Shown here: piece by piece, positions 1-12,030 of the stretch
Numbering within the stretch: the first letter of the stretch is position 1
Layout: the number at the start of each line of letters is the position of its first letter
Assembly: GCA_963383645.1 (NCBI GenBank)
Contig: OY726574.1
Location: 56,247,977 to 56,311,976, forward strand
Length of the DNA stretch: 64,000 nt
Source of the DNA: Muscardinus avellanarius
Taxonomy: Eukaryota; Chordata; Mammalia; Rodentia; Gliridae
Reading direction: 5' to 3'
Notes under the pieces: model-generated
Told to the model about the DNA's origin: nothing
The model's database searches: none
The model's input: the letters and a program-made list of their open reading frames with translations, nothing else
Made by a program: the position numbers and the translations under genes

Positions 1-472
1 ATTTTAGAGAAAGTCCAAACATAGGGATGATTTATAATCCAAGAAGGGAAGGTTGAGATGCTAGGAAGCAGAGGTATAGGAGTGAAGAAGATATTCTAAG
101 GAAAAGAAGAGGGAGCAGAAAGGGGTTAGTATTTTCTAAGAACAGAAGGAAAATGCAGCTAGGCTAGAGAACAGCAAGTGAGCTGGAGATCAACATAAGA
201 TGAAACTGAGGGACAGGCATGGGATAGAATAAAGCATTCACATCTTATTAAAAGATGAAGGGGGAATAATCTTTGCATCTTGAGAAGACAAATGACCAAA
301 TTTGATTTGTATTTGTAAAGGTCACTCTGACTAATGCATGTAGAGTAGAATATAATGAAGAAAGAAGTGAAACAGAAAGACCAACTAAGAGACCAAAAGA
401 ATTATTTTAGTCCTCAAAACACAATTTTCCAAGAAGCCTTTATGAATACCATGATAAAATTATTCTATATAA
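1..472. other. Unique AT-rich DNA, no gene seen
   Basis: I recognise no repeat, exon or open frame of note here. The right edge is the target site of the first SINE. Confidence 0.5.
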
Positions 473-487
473 CATATTATAGTTTTC

Positions 488-696
488 TTTTTGGGGGGTA
501 ATGGGAGTGGAACCCAGAGGCTTTTCTACCTCTAGACTATACTCCCAGACCTATTTTATACTTTATTTGGAAACAGGGTCTCACTAAGTTGCTGAGAGCC
601 TCACTAAGTAGCTAAGGCTGGCTTTGAACCTGTGTGATCCTCCTGTCTCAGCCTCCCAAGCACAGGGATGACAAGTGTGCGCCACCATGGCCGGCT
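488..696 (-). repeat. B1-ID dimeric SINE, younger lineage
   Basis: Reverse-strand dimeric SINE: read on the minus strand it starts with a B1 half (AGCCGG.CATGGTGGCGCAC) and ends with an ID-like half and an A-rich tail (T-rich on the plus strand). The ID half is the variant 'GGTCTGGGAGTGTAG' form used below to define the younger lineage. A perfect 15-bp target-site duplication, catattatagttttc, flanks it at 473-487 and 697-711, so both ends are certain. The element is non-coding and would have been mobilised by L1. Confidence 0.93.
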
Positions 697-711
697 CATA
701 TTATAGTTTTC

Positions 712-1317
712 AAAAGACTTACCATTTTAGCTGAAGGATCAGAACATATAGAATAAATGACTCTAATCCTTGCTCATCCCAGTCCAAGGGAGCTATACTA
801 TTGTCAGAGAGATACTTTTAAGGAATTAGGTTGGACTTTTATTTTTCTAAACTATTAATCATAGTATTGGGGTAGAAAATTGAACACAGAATAAAATGCT
901 AATACTTGTAAATAGCAATGCTGTACATGGGGTAAGTTTAATTCTTCAGACCAGCATCCAAATACATTATGACAATCTAAACAGAATAAAAGTACCTGTT
1001 TGGTATTTGAGATTCAGACTCAGACATTTCAAAAAAATCATCTTGACATCTAGAAAGTAAGAGTGGGATGAATGGTACTAATCCTTTGGGCTTGTAGTTC
1101 CATCTCTGAAATATACCTATCAATCCATTTTTCTCCTTCATTATTGCCACTGGCTAATCTAGCCACCATCATCTCGCCCTGAAACAACATGTTGTCTCTT
1201 AGTTGGTCTTCTTTTTTCATTATTGCTTCCTTATTTGGTTCAATATGTCAGGTTTTGAGCATATGCTGATTATAGTGAAGGCCAACCTGCCTATTACTTG
1301 TTTACAAAAATATTGTC
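712..1317. other. Unique AT-rich DNA
   Basis: No repeat or gene was recognised. The 92-codon frame at 1203-1481 runs into the next SINE and has no recognisable protein features. Confidence 0.45.
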
Positions 1318-1520
1318 AGTCAGGTGTGGTGGTACAAGTCTGTAATCTCAGTTCTTGGGAGGCTGAGAAAAAAGGAGCACAGGTTCAAGGTCAGCTTCAG
1401 CATCTGATCAAGACTCTCTGCAATTTAATGAGAAGTTTATTCAGTATAAAAAATAAAATAGAGGTGGGGTGTAGCTCATAAGTAAAATGACCCAGATTCA
1501 AACCCAAGTACCACACAAAA
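1318..1520 (+). repeat. B1-ID dimeric SINE, older lineage
   Basis: Sense B1 half (CAGGTGTGGTGGTACA) followed by an ID half (GGGGTGTAGCTCA) and a short A-rich end. It is clearly diverged from the consensus formed by the other copies in the window. No convincing TSD was found. Confidence 0.88.
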
Positions 1521-2002
1521 TGATGTCAATTTCATTTGCAATACTTTGCATGTTTTATGCTCATTTGAAATGAAAATAGCATGTTTTGACTTCTACTACC
1601 AATTTTAAACATACAAGAATCTATCATAAATTCAATGTTATGCAAAAGTGTCATGTGTATTTCCACCAAAATTACCCTAACACAGTGAAGTTAAATCTCC
1701 TAATATGATGAAGGACTTATTCACTGGTTGCTTACTGGTTATCAGTGACCCTGGAATATACGGCATTTTAGTGTCTTGGAGAAATGAAGAGTTTTCTAGA
1801 ATATGAGTCAAAATAGCCACAAGAATCTAGTCTCATTTATAAAGATAAATCTAGTCTCATTTATAAAAATCCAGCATAAATTAGCACTATTATGTAAACT
1901 TTTATAATGTTATTAAATTTGTGAAAACTTCTATCAGGTTTCTTATATATATGAATTATAAGGCTTCAAGGTACTTCAAATTTGCTTGTGTAGTAATGAA
2001 TT

Positions 2003-2011
2003 ATATATGTG

Positions 2012-2042
<31 letters not shown>

Positions 2043-2085
2043 AGTACACATATGTATATATATAATTGTATATAATTATATATAA
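2003..2085. repeat. (TA)n/(TG)n compound microsatellite
   Basis: Alternating TATA and TGTG blocks with a self-complementary centre (gtagtacacatatgtatat). Confidence 0.9.
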
Positions 2086-2159
2086 CATAAGTAATTTGCT
2101 CTTATTCAATATTTGGATAAAAAATCAAGAGCTTAGTGATGAGTTTATGTGGAAATTTT

Positions 2160-2330
2160 CTTTTATAAAATATACTTTTATTGGAGTATTGTAAGTATAC
2201 ATCATAAGGAGGTTTGGAGAGGTTGGCACATGCACATAGCACTTGGTATATTTCCCTCTGGGTCCCATCCTGCTCCCTTTCTTTCCTCATACGTAAAAAT
2301 CTTCTTTCTTCTTGATGAATCACTGTTTTT
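2160..2330 (-). repeat. L1 3' UTR fragment
   Basis: Matches, by eye, the other antisense L1 3' ends in the window (24295, 38040, 62430, 63225): a 'ttattggagtattgta' start, then 'cacatagcacttgg', then a C/T-rich stretch. This is the distal L1 3' UTR in reverse orientation. No ORF2 sequence is attached. Confidence 0.65.
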
Positions 2331-2802
2331 GAAATAATCTGAAATTGTTTTTCTTATTTATTTCTAGATGTCCAGATAATTTCTATTGATTTTATAATTT
2401 ATCTTAATTTTCTCTCATTTAGCAAATCAATTTAAAATTACAATCATGTACCTCAAAATCAGGAGTGTGTACATTTTTACTATTTTCATTTCAACTTTGT
2501 AGTCTTTCATATTTTCAGTTAAAATGATGTATTTGATCTTTAAAAACTTTCTGAGCAACTTTTTGACATCTCTTTCATTTTATGTTTCTCTTATGAGACT
2601 TTGAAGTTTTATTTTAGAGGCCTTGAAACATCAGTTTACTCATGAAACAAGCTTTGAACTGCCTTAAAATGCACAATCTCATTGGATTTGAGATATTTAC
2701 AGGCATAGTCACATTAATGTATGCTTAAAGAATTCTACCTACTTGATAAACTTAAAAATAAAACATATATCTATTGAAAAATTATGAATGAGTCAATCAC
2801 CT
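2331..2802. other. Unique AT-rich DNA
   Basis: Nothing recognised. Confidence 0.4.
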
Positions 2803-2904
2803 TCTCATTAAGTTGCTAAATTGCTAAGGCTGGCCTAGAACCTGTGACCCTCCTGTCTTGCCCCCCAGGGATTGGGCTTACAGAAATGAGCTACCATACC
2901 CATC
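2803..2904 (-). repeat. SINE B1 half only
   Basis: Reverse B1 monomer (AAGTTGCTAAATTGCTAAGG ... ACCATACCC). The ID half is missing, so this is a truncated or decayed copy. Confidence 0.75.
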
Positions 2905-3590
2905 TTTCTCCTCTGAAGTCACTAAATGGGAGGGCGGGAAGATGGTGATGGTGGTGGTGATAGAGTAAAGATTCTTAGGCAAGCGTTGTTTTTAAAGGGG
3001 TATCTCAGGGAGCTCTGGACTGAACAGCATCTCATATCCCAGCCTGCCTTCGTGGGAGATGAGAACTAAAGATAGAGGAACGCAATAATATCAACAAGAC
3101 CAATTTTAAACACCCAGGCTGAGGAGGTGAAAAGAAGCAACAAATTCCGTAATGTGCAGGGATGAGGGAACAACAGCCTGCACTGGGGATGAGGAGAACT
3201 TTGGAAATCCAACAAAATCTCATATCCAGCAACCCGAGACTTCCTCCATGAACATGAAGGACATTGGCCACAGAACCACAGAGCCCTGTCAAAACATGAC
3301 AGAGAAGGATGAACAAGTCCATGGCTTCATCCCTTCTCTCCCAAACCTCTGTGTCTCCCAGGCACGAACCCCAGAGAGGTGAGTGCAGACTCCTCTCGGG
3401 GCAACTGAAAAAAGACCATAAAGAGGGTTTTGGAATTCATGCAAACCCTGGTTGCCCACTGCACATGGACCTCTAAGAAAAACTCCAGATTTCTTGAGAC
3501 TGCAGCCTTCGCCGTGGAGAGTGCAGTCTCTGCACTTGCTTTGGGACAGTCCCTGTGCCTGGGGCCTGGTGCTCCATGCTGACACAGTAA

Positions 3591-3625
3591 GAGAGACAGA
3601 CAGACAGACAGACAGATAGACACAT
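3591..3625. repeat. (GACA)n short tandem repeat
   Basis: gagaCAGACAGACAGACAGA followed by gatagaca; about eight units. Confidence 0.85.
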
Positions 3626-4954
3626 CGGGCAGGAGACTATAGCATTTTGACTGCATACTGCTGTCTCTTTTGCAGGTTTCCAAGAAAATTAGAATGCTTG
3701 GAATGTGCATGGAAACTCACTATAATAAGCTGACCTTAACCAGACCCAAAAGGGCTAAAGTGGCCAAGTGTGAGAGTTTTTTTTTTTTTATTGTTGTTCT
3801 ATTTTTTTCTTTTCTCTCTGCCTTTTTGTTGTTTCTTCTTCTTTTTCTTTTTATTTTCCTGTTCTTCCTTTTTCTTTTTTATTTGTTTTGTTTTTTGTTT
3901 TACTGCTGCTGCTCTATATTTGTTTATTTATGCGGTCTTTTTTTTTTATCCCAACCACCAGCCTAAAAGAATCTCTTCCCATCATCCAGAAGTTGAGGCC
4001 AGACATTTCCTGCATTTCCACCTCAATCTGCCTCCATACCAAAGTAGGAAACAGAGTGGGCAAGTGAGCAGGCCTGAGCATCTTACACATCTCATCTAAG
4101 CAAGCCTCATACCAAGAAGAGAAAAAAGAAAGACAAGAAAATATCCAAATCCACAGGGGAATATTCTCTTCCAAAAAGAAAATTTTACTCATTCTCAGTT
4201 AAGCAATTTTTAATTAAGTTTCATTTTATTTTGCATTTATTTATTTTTCTCTCTTCTTTTCTTCCTTTCCACTTGTATGTGTACATTTGAGAAATTGTGT
4301 TTTTTTTTGTCAAACTCCTAGTGAACCTGTCTGCTAGTTCCTTGTATTATATCCATTTTATATCACTATATTTAAACATTATAAAATGATTTTCTAATAT
4401 TTTCACTATCTTTATTCTTTATTATATATTGCCTACCCACACAAACTCTATTCTAATTGATTATATTTTCTACTTCTTTATTTACCCCCTTAATCACCTT
4501 TTACCAATGATTACAATTTGCCCTTTAATATATACAGCAGACTCCACTAAACCCCCACTGCTGTGCCTGGACCACATAGGTGAACCAATAGGAAGGAATG
4601 AAAGATGCTAAGAAAAAAAAATCACAGCAGACATACAGAGATGCCCAGCACCTTGCACATAAAAGTTTAAAGACACATAGTCCATAAACTGCTCTGCCCA
4701 CACCTGAGAAACTACTTCCTATGATGGAGGTGACAAACAGGTTCCTGGTCTTTAATATCTGGAAGCCATCAACACCACTATTACAGTGGGAAGACTAAGT
4801 CCTGGAGTAACTGCTAGCCAGTACTGGCAATCTACAGGAGAAAAAATAAAAAAAACAACAGAGGGGTGATATGGAACAGAGACCTTAGAGTCAGCATTAT
4901 AGGGTGATAAACAGAAAGTTGTGAATATCTATAGAGCAGAGGATATTCACTTTT

Positions 4955-5150
4955 TATCAGTATAGGGAATTGAACACAGGGGCATTCTATCTCTGAGATA
5001 TACCCAGCCATATTTGACTCTTTATTTTGAAACTGGATGTCACTAAGTTGTGGTACCTCACTAAGTAACTGAGGCTGACCAAGAACCTGTGATCCTACTG
5101 TCTCAGCCTCCCAAGTACTGGAATTATAAGAATGTGCCACTACACCAACT
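4955..5150 (-). repeat. B1-ID dimeric SINE, older lineage
   Basis: Reverse dimer with a perfect 16-bp TSD, gaggatattcactttt, at 4939-4954 and 5151-5166. It inserted into the L1 remnant, so the L1 is older. Confidence 0.93.
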
Positions 5151-5240
5151 GAGGATATTCACTTTTAAAGCAAACCATGGGGTTAATATCTACCTCCAGA
5201 ATAAGATACTATACAGGAAAATAAATTAGACATAGGAAAT

Positions 5241-5246
5241 ACACAC

Positions 5247-5277
<31 letters not shown>

Positions 5278-5288
5278 GAGAGAGAGAT
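5241..5288. repeat. (CA)n with (GA) end
   Basis: acacac with one interruption (cgca), then gagagag. It lies inside the L1 remnant rather than at a SINE tail. Confidence 0.95.
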
Positions 5289-5584
5289 CAAACCCAACAA
5301 AGATAACCTAAAAAAACAGAAATTATGAGAAAGAGGAAAAGAGGAATAGCAAGGAAATAATGAATCTCCACAATCCTGAAACAAGAGAACCTACCAAATA
5401 AGAGTTGCAGAGAATACCAGAAGAAAAGTTCAGAAACTTCATAGTAATGATGAGCCAGGATTTCAGAAAATATTTCAGAGAAAGCCTGAAAGAAAAGGAT
5501 TGAATTGGCAAAGAATCTGATACCATGAACAGAAATAAAAAATTAAAAGCTCTGAAGAAAGAAAGATGCAATAAATGAAATTAA

Positions 5585-6245
5585 AACATTAATACAAACC
5601 ATCAATGCTAGACTAGATCATTAAATGAAATCTAAGTCCTAGAAGATGAACACTCAAAAAATGAAGACATAGCATATAATTTAGAGAAATCAATTTGACA
5701 GCATAAACTGGACATCCAAGAAATATAGAATAACTTTAAAGGAGCAAACCTAAGAATAATATGAATAGAAGAGTGTCTAGAAACCAAAACCAAGGGTATC
5801 AAAAATCACTTCAGAGAAATATCATGGAATTTTCCAAATTTAGAAAAGAAGGTCTATACGTTGGTACAGGAAACATATAGAATTTATTAGACAAGATCAG
5901 AGAAAAGGCTCATCATGCCACATAATAATCAAATTGACTAATGTAGTGGCCAAGGAGAAAATCTTAAATATAATGATAGTAAAAGACCAAGTAACATTCA
6001 GAGACAAACAAGAACAATCATTTCAGACTTCTCAAATCAGGTCATCAAAGCCAGGAAGACCTGGAGCCACATAGTCCAGACTCTGAAAGAAAACAACTTC
6101 CAGCCAAGATGACTACCCACCAAAGAAATTTATCAAATCTGATGGGAAAACAAAAATCTTCCATGAAAAACAGAAGCTAAAAGAATTTATGGCTTCCAAA
6201 ACAGCCCTAGGGAAAACGTTCAAAGACATAAATTACAAGAAGAAA
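5585..6245 (+). pseudogene. L1 ORF1 remnant (C-terminal part)
   Basis: Degenerate copy of L1 ORF1, the RNA-binding chaperone that coats L1 RNA. Broken translation around 5930-6240 gives the characteristic run of the ORF1 C-terminal domain: a 'KERILK'-like segment, a 'DFS/PN' segment, 'WSHIVQTLKENNFQP', a 'YP.K..' motif, and 'DGK..IFH' near the end. Stops and small indels break every frame. The homologous copy at 29645-30175 aligns along its length. ORF2 follows after about 100 bases, as in other mammalian L1s. Confidence 0.75.
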
Positions 6246-6339
6246 TAAAAAACAAATGCCAGAATCAGAGAAAGAATGATTTCTATCAAATGAAAAACTA
6301 AACAAAGAAGAATAAACACTACCTTAAACAGAAGTTACA

Positions 6340-7722
6340 ATTCAAATATTAGGAATTAAAAATCATCTCTCAATAATCAAACGTTTTATAAGAATAGAAA
6401 ATCATTAAATAAATAATCATGCTGAAATCAATGTCCTCAACTCTCCAATGAAAAGACATAAGGTGACAAAATGGATTAAAAATCATCATCCATTTTTATG
6501 ATGTCTGCAAGGAACACACCTTACAGGTAAAGTAAGGCATAGTCACTAGCTAAAAATTAAAGGCTGTAGCAAGGTAATCAATGCTAATGGAACTCAGAGA
6601 CAAGAAGGGTTAGCAACTCTCATATCAGACAAAATCAACTTCAAGCATAAAATTAACAGAAGAGAAAAAGCAGGTCATTTCTTACTGATAATAGGAACAA
6701 TCCAATAAGAGAATATAATGATAGTCAACATTTATTTTCTGAACATAGGTACCACTTTTATAAAACCTATTGTTCACGACATCGTCTAAAATAAACTCAA
6801 ATACAATAATATGGGAGTCTTCAACACTCCTCTGACACCACTAGACCAATCTTCTAGACAAAAAATAGTAAAGATGCTTCAGATCTAAAGAATACCATAA
6901 GCCAAACAAACATACTAGACACATATAGATTATACCATCCAACTACAGCTAGATACATATTGATTTCAGCTGTTCATGAAACCTTCTCCAAAATAGACCA
7001 TATCCTGAGCCACAAAGCAAGTACTAGCAAATTCAAAAAATATGGCATAATCCTCTGCATTTTTTCAGACCATAACAGAATTAGACTAGAAATAAACTAT
7101 AAGAAGACCCAGAGAAACTTCATAAATACATGGATACTAAACACCACACTGCTGTTGAGGAATGGGTCTTAGACTGAATAAGGGGAGAGTTTAAGAAATT
7201 ATTGGAAACATGAAAATAGAGACAAAATATATCAAAATCTCTGGGACACTTTGGACAAAGTATTAAGAGGAAAATTCAAAGCACTGAGTGCTCACATAAA
7301 AATAGAAAATCACAAAATAAATAACCTAATGGCATACCTCAAAGCCCTTGAAAAGCAGAAATAGTCTAATTTCAAATGCAGTAAGACAGAAAATCATTAA
7401 AGTCAGAGCAGAACTCAGTGAAGTATAAAACAAAGACACAAAAAGTCAACAAAAGCAAAAGCTGATTTCTTGAAAAAATGAACAAGATACATTAACTAGC
7501 AAATCTAACCAAAAGAAAATGAGAATCAAACCAAAATTACTAAAATAAGGGATTAAAATGTAATATTACCACAGACAGCATGAAAATGCAGATTATCAAA
7601 AACAACTTTGAAAAACTATACTCCAACAAAATAAAAAACCTAGAAGAAATTGACAAATTTTTGGACACATACAGCCTTTCTAAATTGAACCAAGAAGACA
7701 TAAAAAATTTAAAGTGGCCAAA
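6340..7722 (+). pseudogene. L1 ORF2 remnant, endonuclease and linker
   Basis: Decayed 5' half of L1 ORF2. The APE-type endonuclease domain spans about 6370-7100: traces of the N-terminal strand, the 'QE(T)H' catalytic region near 6505, the 'NIYAPN' region near 6725, the 'GDFNTPL' region near 6810, the 'FSKIDHIL' region (open at 6985-7010) and the terminal 'SDH' near 7067. Linker sequence follows to about 7720 ('[14 protein letters not shown]'). Many stops and frameshifts mean no function. The younger copy at 30380-31053 is collinear. Confidence 0.8.
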
Positions 7723-8345
7723 AGTCCTCAAAGTGATTTGGAAAAAAAAAAAAAACAAAACCAGAATTTCCAAATTAGTTCTCAGCAATAAGAACCATGC
7801 AGGAGGCATCACAATACCTGACTTCAAGGTATATTACAGAGAGATAGTAATAAAAACAGCATGGTATTGGCACAACAGCAGACATATTGGCTCAGAATAG
7901 AAGACTCAGAAACAAATCTGCACACGTCGAGCCATTTGATTTTTGTCAAAGGGGCCAATAACATACACTGGAAAAAATGATAGCCTCTTCAACAGATGCT
8001 GCTGGCAAACTGATTTTCCATATGGAGAACAACCCCCACTTTCTCACCCAGCATAAGATGGATCAAAGACCTGGGAATTAGACCAGAGACCTTGCAGTTA
8101 CTTGAAGAGGTCATCGGACCAACACTTCAACCTATAGACAGGGGTAAAAACTTCCTCAACAATACCCAAAAGACACAAGAAATTAAAATGAGAGTCAATG
8201 TGTGAGATTGTATTAAGCTAAAGAGCTTTTGTGCAGCAAAGTAAACTATCAAGAACTTGGAGAACTGACAAAATGAGATTTTTGCCACCAACCCTCACAG
8301 AGAGGACTAGTATTTGGAATATACTCAGAACCCCATCAAATTTCT
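7723..8345 (+). pseudogene. L1 ORF2 remnant, C-terminal part after loss of the RT domain
   Basis: The 106-codon open frame at 7580-7900 joins linker sequence ('[10 protein letters not shown]') directly to sequence that normally lies after the reverse transcriptase ('[20 protein letters not shown]', then 'TAWYWHNSR'). The whole RT domain, including the FADD active site, is therefore deleted at about 7720. The remnant then continues through the cysteine-poor C-terminal region to about 8345 with several stops. No L1 3' UTR or poly(A) follows; the element stops where the ERV remnant begins. Confidence 0.8.
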
Positions 8346-9165
8346 TTGAGTATCTCAAAAATACAATTTAACCTAGGATTATATTTATAGCATTCTTAAA
8401 TCTACCCTTACCCCCAAGGAAAAGGAGCTCATCTGACAAGCTCCTGGAGCCCACACTGATAAACTCCATCAACAGGCCCCAGCACTTACTCTTTGGGCAT
8501 TGATGCTGTCCCTAGAACCAGTCCTGATTAGGCTTACCAACAGGGAGAGACAATTCTCTTAATAGTAGAAACCATATGATGTCCTGCCTTTGGCAGGCAT
8601 GGAAAAAAAATTCCCCGCTGTGGCATATTATGATAAACTTAGAGAGGTGGCACAAGAGCCCGATAAAATGCCTGCCATCTTCTGGTCTCATCTCAGGGAG
8701 GCAATGATTAAAAACACCAATATGAATTCCCAAACCACAGGAGGTCAGACTTTTTTACATCTATTTTTTATTTCATAATATGCTCCAGACATTTGAAAGA
8801 CGTTAAAGCAGATGGAAGAAGGTTCTTAGGTCATTCAAGAGGATCTCCTCAAGGAAGCTTTTAAAGTTTTCAACAACAGTGAGCAGAACAACAACAACAA
8901 CAACAATAAAGGGCATTTGCACCTAAACTATCAGATGCCTCTATAGCCCACAGACTTGAGCAGACTTCTTCAGACAGGCCTTCCCCTGAGTGACTGCTTT
9001 TGTGAGATGCCATTCTCAGAGACTGCCCCCCACCCCAGGGAACTGCTTCCACCATGGCAATGGGCTAAAGAATGCCATTATACACAGCCACCAAAGAGTC
9101 CTTGTCTAGTGTCTGGACCACGGGGCTACTTGAAGTGGGAATTCCCTCAATAAGCATGCCCTCCT
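8346..9165 (+). pseudogene. Class I ERV gag remnant (capsid and nucleocapsid)
   Basis: Old copy of an endogenous retrovirus structural gene. The open stretch at 8590-8778 resembles the class I (gamma-type) capsid region leading into the conserved 'SAPDI'-like segment, here interrupted by a stop. Further on, 9050-9155 resembles a two-zinc-knuckle nucleocapsid in which several Cys and His ligands are lost. A CAA-type triplet run (8887-8909) sits between the two. Stops and frameshifts throughout make it non-functional. The assignment rests on recognising the family pattern; a profile search would be decisive. Confidence 0.6.
8887..8910. repeat. (AAC)n run inside the gag remnant
   Basis: aacaacaacaacaacaac followed by aataaa; a small expansion in otherwise non-repetitive sequence. 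Confidence 0.9.
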
Positions 9166-10060
9166 CATCTGAGTCCCCTCCACCCCAGGTCCCGAGGCCA
9201 CCCCTTTAGGAACTCTCTTTTCTACTAGTTGTTGGGCCCAGAGTCCACCTCCTCTGCATTGGTGAGTCAGCAGAACCCCGGGAAAAAGAAACAGTTTCTG
9301 AATCTTTGCAGTTAAAAATTACAAAACATCCAGGAAAAGGACCATCTCATTCCTTACCAGAAGAAAACAAATCTGAGCAGAATGACCTAGGCTAACTTGT
9401 GTCCCTTTCTCAACAAGAGTTTCCAAAGTTTTGCTCTAGACTTCACTCAAGAACACACTTGTTTTCCTCGTGGTCCCCTCAAAACACCTGAACAAATCTT
9501 GCATGCACTCCACAAGGTGTGGCTCCGGGGCATGTTTCGAGATGATGCCCCACCTGGATTTGCGTCTTTTCACTCTTCCTTGCTCTCTCTGCCCTTCATG
9601 ATTTACCCCCATCCATACTTTCCATACACAGTGGAAGCTCTTATCTAATCCTTTTATCTTTGTGAGCCAAAACTGCCTTCTCACCTCTTCCTGGGCCCAG
9701 CATATATAGGCAGACTAACCATCCTTGCAAGGTGACTTGACTGATTATTCCTAGGATCAAACTTCCTCTGAGCAAGAAATCCAAACTCCATCCACATGGA
9801 AAAATCAAGAGGCTTTAAGACATGCCCTATTCTGGATTCTTGATATCCTCAGCATCCTTCTCAATATAATGGTTCTGCTAATGCAAAATTGTTTTATGGC
9901 TTCTGCTTGGAATTATGGTGGACACTGCTAGGGTCTATACGACCAAGCCGGTCATAGGATTCTAATAAGTGTAAAGAGAGAGCCCCAGTCATTACACCTC
10001 TAAATATATAAAAGATTTAAAATTTATCCTAAAACACCTCTACTGGGGGGCATAAGATAA
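9166..10060 (+). pseudogene. ERV interior, unassigned; pol not recognisable
   Basis: Sequence between the gag and env traces. No reverse transcriptase, RNase H or integrase motif is visible in any frame, and about 900 bases is far too short for pol (normally over 3 kb). Either pol is almost wholly deleted or what remains is too diverged to see. Short frames (83 codons at 9397-9648) have no recognised domain. Confidence 0.4.
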
Positions 10061-11640
10061 GTAATGGGCTTGTCCTCATTAATTCTTCTTTCCTCTATTA
10101 TTAGCCTTATGGCTAAGAGCTGTCTACTAACAGTGTCTGTCCATAGCAGCACCACCATAACTGTGAGCGCTCCCTTGATAGTCTTCTGCTGGACTAACTG
10201 CAGCCTGCCTGAAGACCCTGTCATAGGGACAAAGGAGTCATCTACCAAGTGGATCAAAGAGCCGGGTTTAAAATCCTCACGGATCAAAGCAGAAAAAAAA
10301 ATTCTATCATTTCCTCAGAGTCGACTCTAAGATAACCTCAGCAACTATAAGTGTGTAAAAGAGAAGTGGGGAAAAAAATAACTGAATTTACCCAAACCGG
10401 AGGAGTCTCCTGGTCTGGTACTTTCCTAACATACAAAAAATCAGCTCCTACATTTGATCAAGCTATTCCAAACCCCGCTTCTGCTCTCCTGTGTACTAAC
10501 TTCTGGACACATATGACAGAAAAACGTACTAAGCACATCTTCCTTCTGTATGTTCAGGCCTAATTCGGCTAAACAGGTCCTGACCTCACATCTAACTGGT
10601 CTTTGCCTAACAGAACAAGGAATCCAAAAGCAGACAATCTTAACCCAGTGACTCTCTTGGTTTGAACACTCATAGCAACACTCATATCATTCACAGTAAG
10701 ACACAGGTTCAGAAAAATCCATTCCAATCTCAATGACTATTTCAGGAGATTGTCTACATATGGGACCAGCATCTCGTAACTTTGAATGTAATCACACTGT
10801 AAATAGCCCAGTCCCAATAACAGGGATGAGCCTACCTAAATATCGGTCAATCTTTTGTTTTAATTTCCTTTATTCCACCATTTCGAAAGGATTTCAAGGT
10901 TGCCTGTTATGTTGGAAAACTTGAATGATTTTACCTTCTCTGTTGTTATCAACTCATTCGTGGGTCACATGCTCTCTACCTTCTGATTGTGATATCAATT
11001 TATATCTCTGGTCTCCAGCTCTTGTGACGGGATTGTCAGCCACTTTATTGGCTTCCCCAGATCAATGGTAGGTGCTTATATTTTAATAAATCATCTGGCC
11101 TGTCTAATCACAAAACCGTGAACGACACAACCGTAGCTTTGGCAGCTATCAATGAAGAACTAGGTGAGGCATGGCAGGCAACTCTTGACAAAGGGGCAGC
11201 AATTAATTGCCTGCTATTACTCCACCACTTAGTATGTCAAGAATTTCTGGAATGTGTTATTTTAATATTAGTGATAATTCAGAAAAGAGAACTAGTCTAA
11301 TATCTGATATTCAAAACAACTAGACAATTACTCACCAATCAAAGGAATCTTTGGCTATGGTTCCTCCTGGATAGCATGGCTACTGCCCTTTTTAATTCCT
11401 TTACTCATTTTCCTCCTCATCCTACTTTTTGGGTCATGCATTAGCAACACAATTATGTCACAAATTTGAAAATATTACTAACCACTCTGGTAATGAGCTT
11501 CTTCTCTTACAGACGAAAGGCCAAAACATTCTCCTCACAAATACACAGGGCCCCTAAGATCCTCACCGCGCCTGCAACACAGCTCCTAGCCCTAGCCCTA
11601 CCTTCATCCCATTGTCATGCAGGAAGCAGCTAGAGTAAAA
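10061..11640 (+). pseudogene. Class I ERV env remnant (surface and transmembrane subunits)
   Basis: Degenerate envelope gene. The open frame at 10064-10330 starts with a hydrophobic leader-like segment, and downstream frames (10351-10563, 10733-10924) carry Cys-rich patches as in a surface subunit. The frame at 11118-11300 resembles the coiled-coil and immunosuppressive-region part of a gamma-type transmembrane subunit followed by its Cys cluster. A hydrophobic membrane-anchor-like segment follows at about 11380-11440 in another frame. At least six stops or frameshifts separate these pieces, so no envelope protein can be made. Confidence 0.6.
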
Positions 11641-11689
11641 ATAGTGATTCATTTCCCAGTATAAATATTATAAAACCTCTGAAATGTGG

Positions 11690-12030
11690 GCACTGTGAGG
11701 TCTGGCCAGAGAGAACTGAGAACAAAGAAACCCAAGAGATGGAATAAAAGAAACATCCCCTGGCCATTACCCTGCCCTGAGATGACCTGGTCACTAGTCC
11801 ATCAACCAGCAGCATACATGACTACTCCTGTAACTGCCCCCACTTCCTAGCACCATAGAAGTCCCCTAGTCTGTAAGAAAGGAGGCTTCTGACTCTTGTG
11901 GACTCTCTCATAGTCAGTCCCCTCCAAGGCTTTACCCCAAATAGAGCCTGTTCTAGTCTGTTAAGCTGTGCTTTCTTTGTCCCCATATTTTCCAACAGAT
12001 GGGGGATTAGAGTGTCCATACAACATCCTT
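11690..12030 (+). repeat. Probable 3' LTR of the class I ERV
   Basis: Follows env directly. It starts near 'tgtgaggtctggccagag' (11695) and includes a moderately GC-rich segment and an LTR-like end ('ctcatagtcagtcccctcc', then the polyadenylation-signal-like 'aatagagcctgttctag' at about 11940). The end is placed near 'catacaaca' (12029). No matching 5' LTR is present upstream of gag, so the boundaries are estimates. Confidence 0.5.

Larger units (their letters stand above)
2990..5580 (+). mobile_element. L1 5' region (5' UTR and possibly ORF1 start), degenerate
   Basis: This stretch precedes recognisable L1 ORF1 and ORF2 remnants in the same orientation without an obvious break, so I read it as the upstream part of the same old L1. 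It starts with a moderately GC-rich segment (3000-3600) containing a GACA-repeat run near 3591-3625, then a T-rich tract at 3778-3950 (mostly T with scattered C/G), then AT-rich sequence. No frame is open; the 90-130-codon frames here are low-complexity (Phe/Leu) or antisense shadows. A SINE is inserted at 4955-5150. The exact 5' boundary is unknown, and part of this could be unrelated unique DNA. Confidence 0.5.

Noticed and set aside
3327..4192. Frames of 92-127 codons on both strands
   Set aside because: They fall in the degenerate L1 5' region, including the T-rich tract that gives Phe/Leu-rich artefacts.
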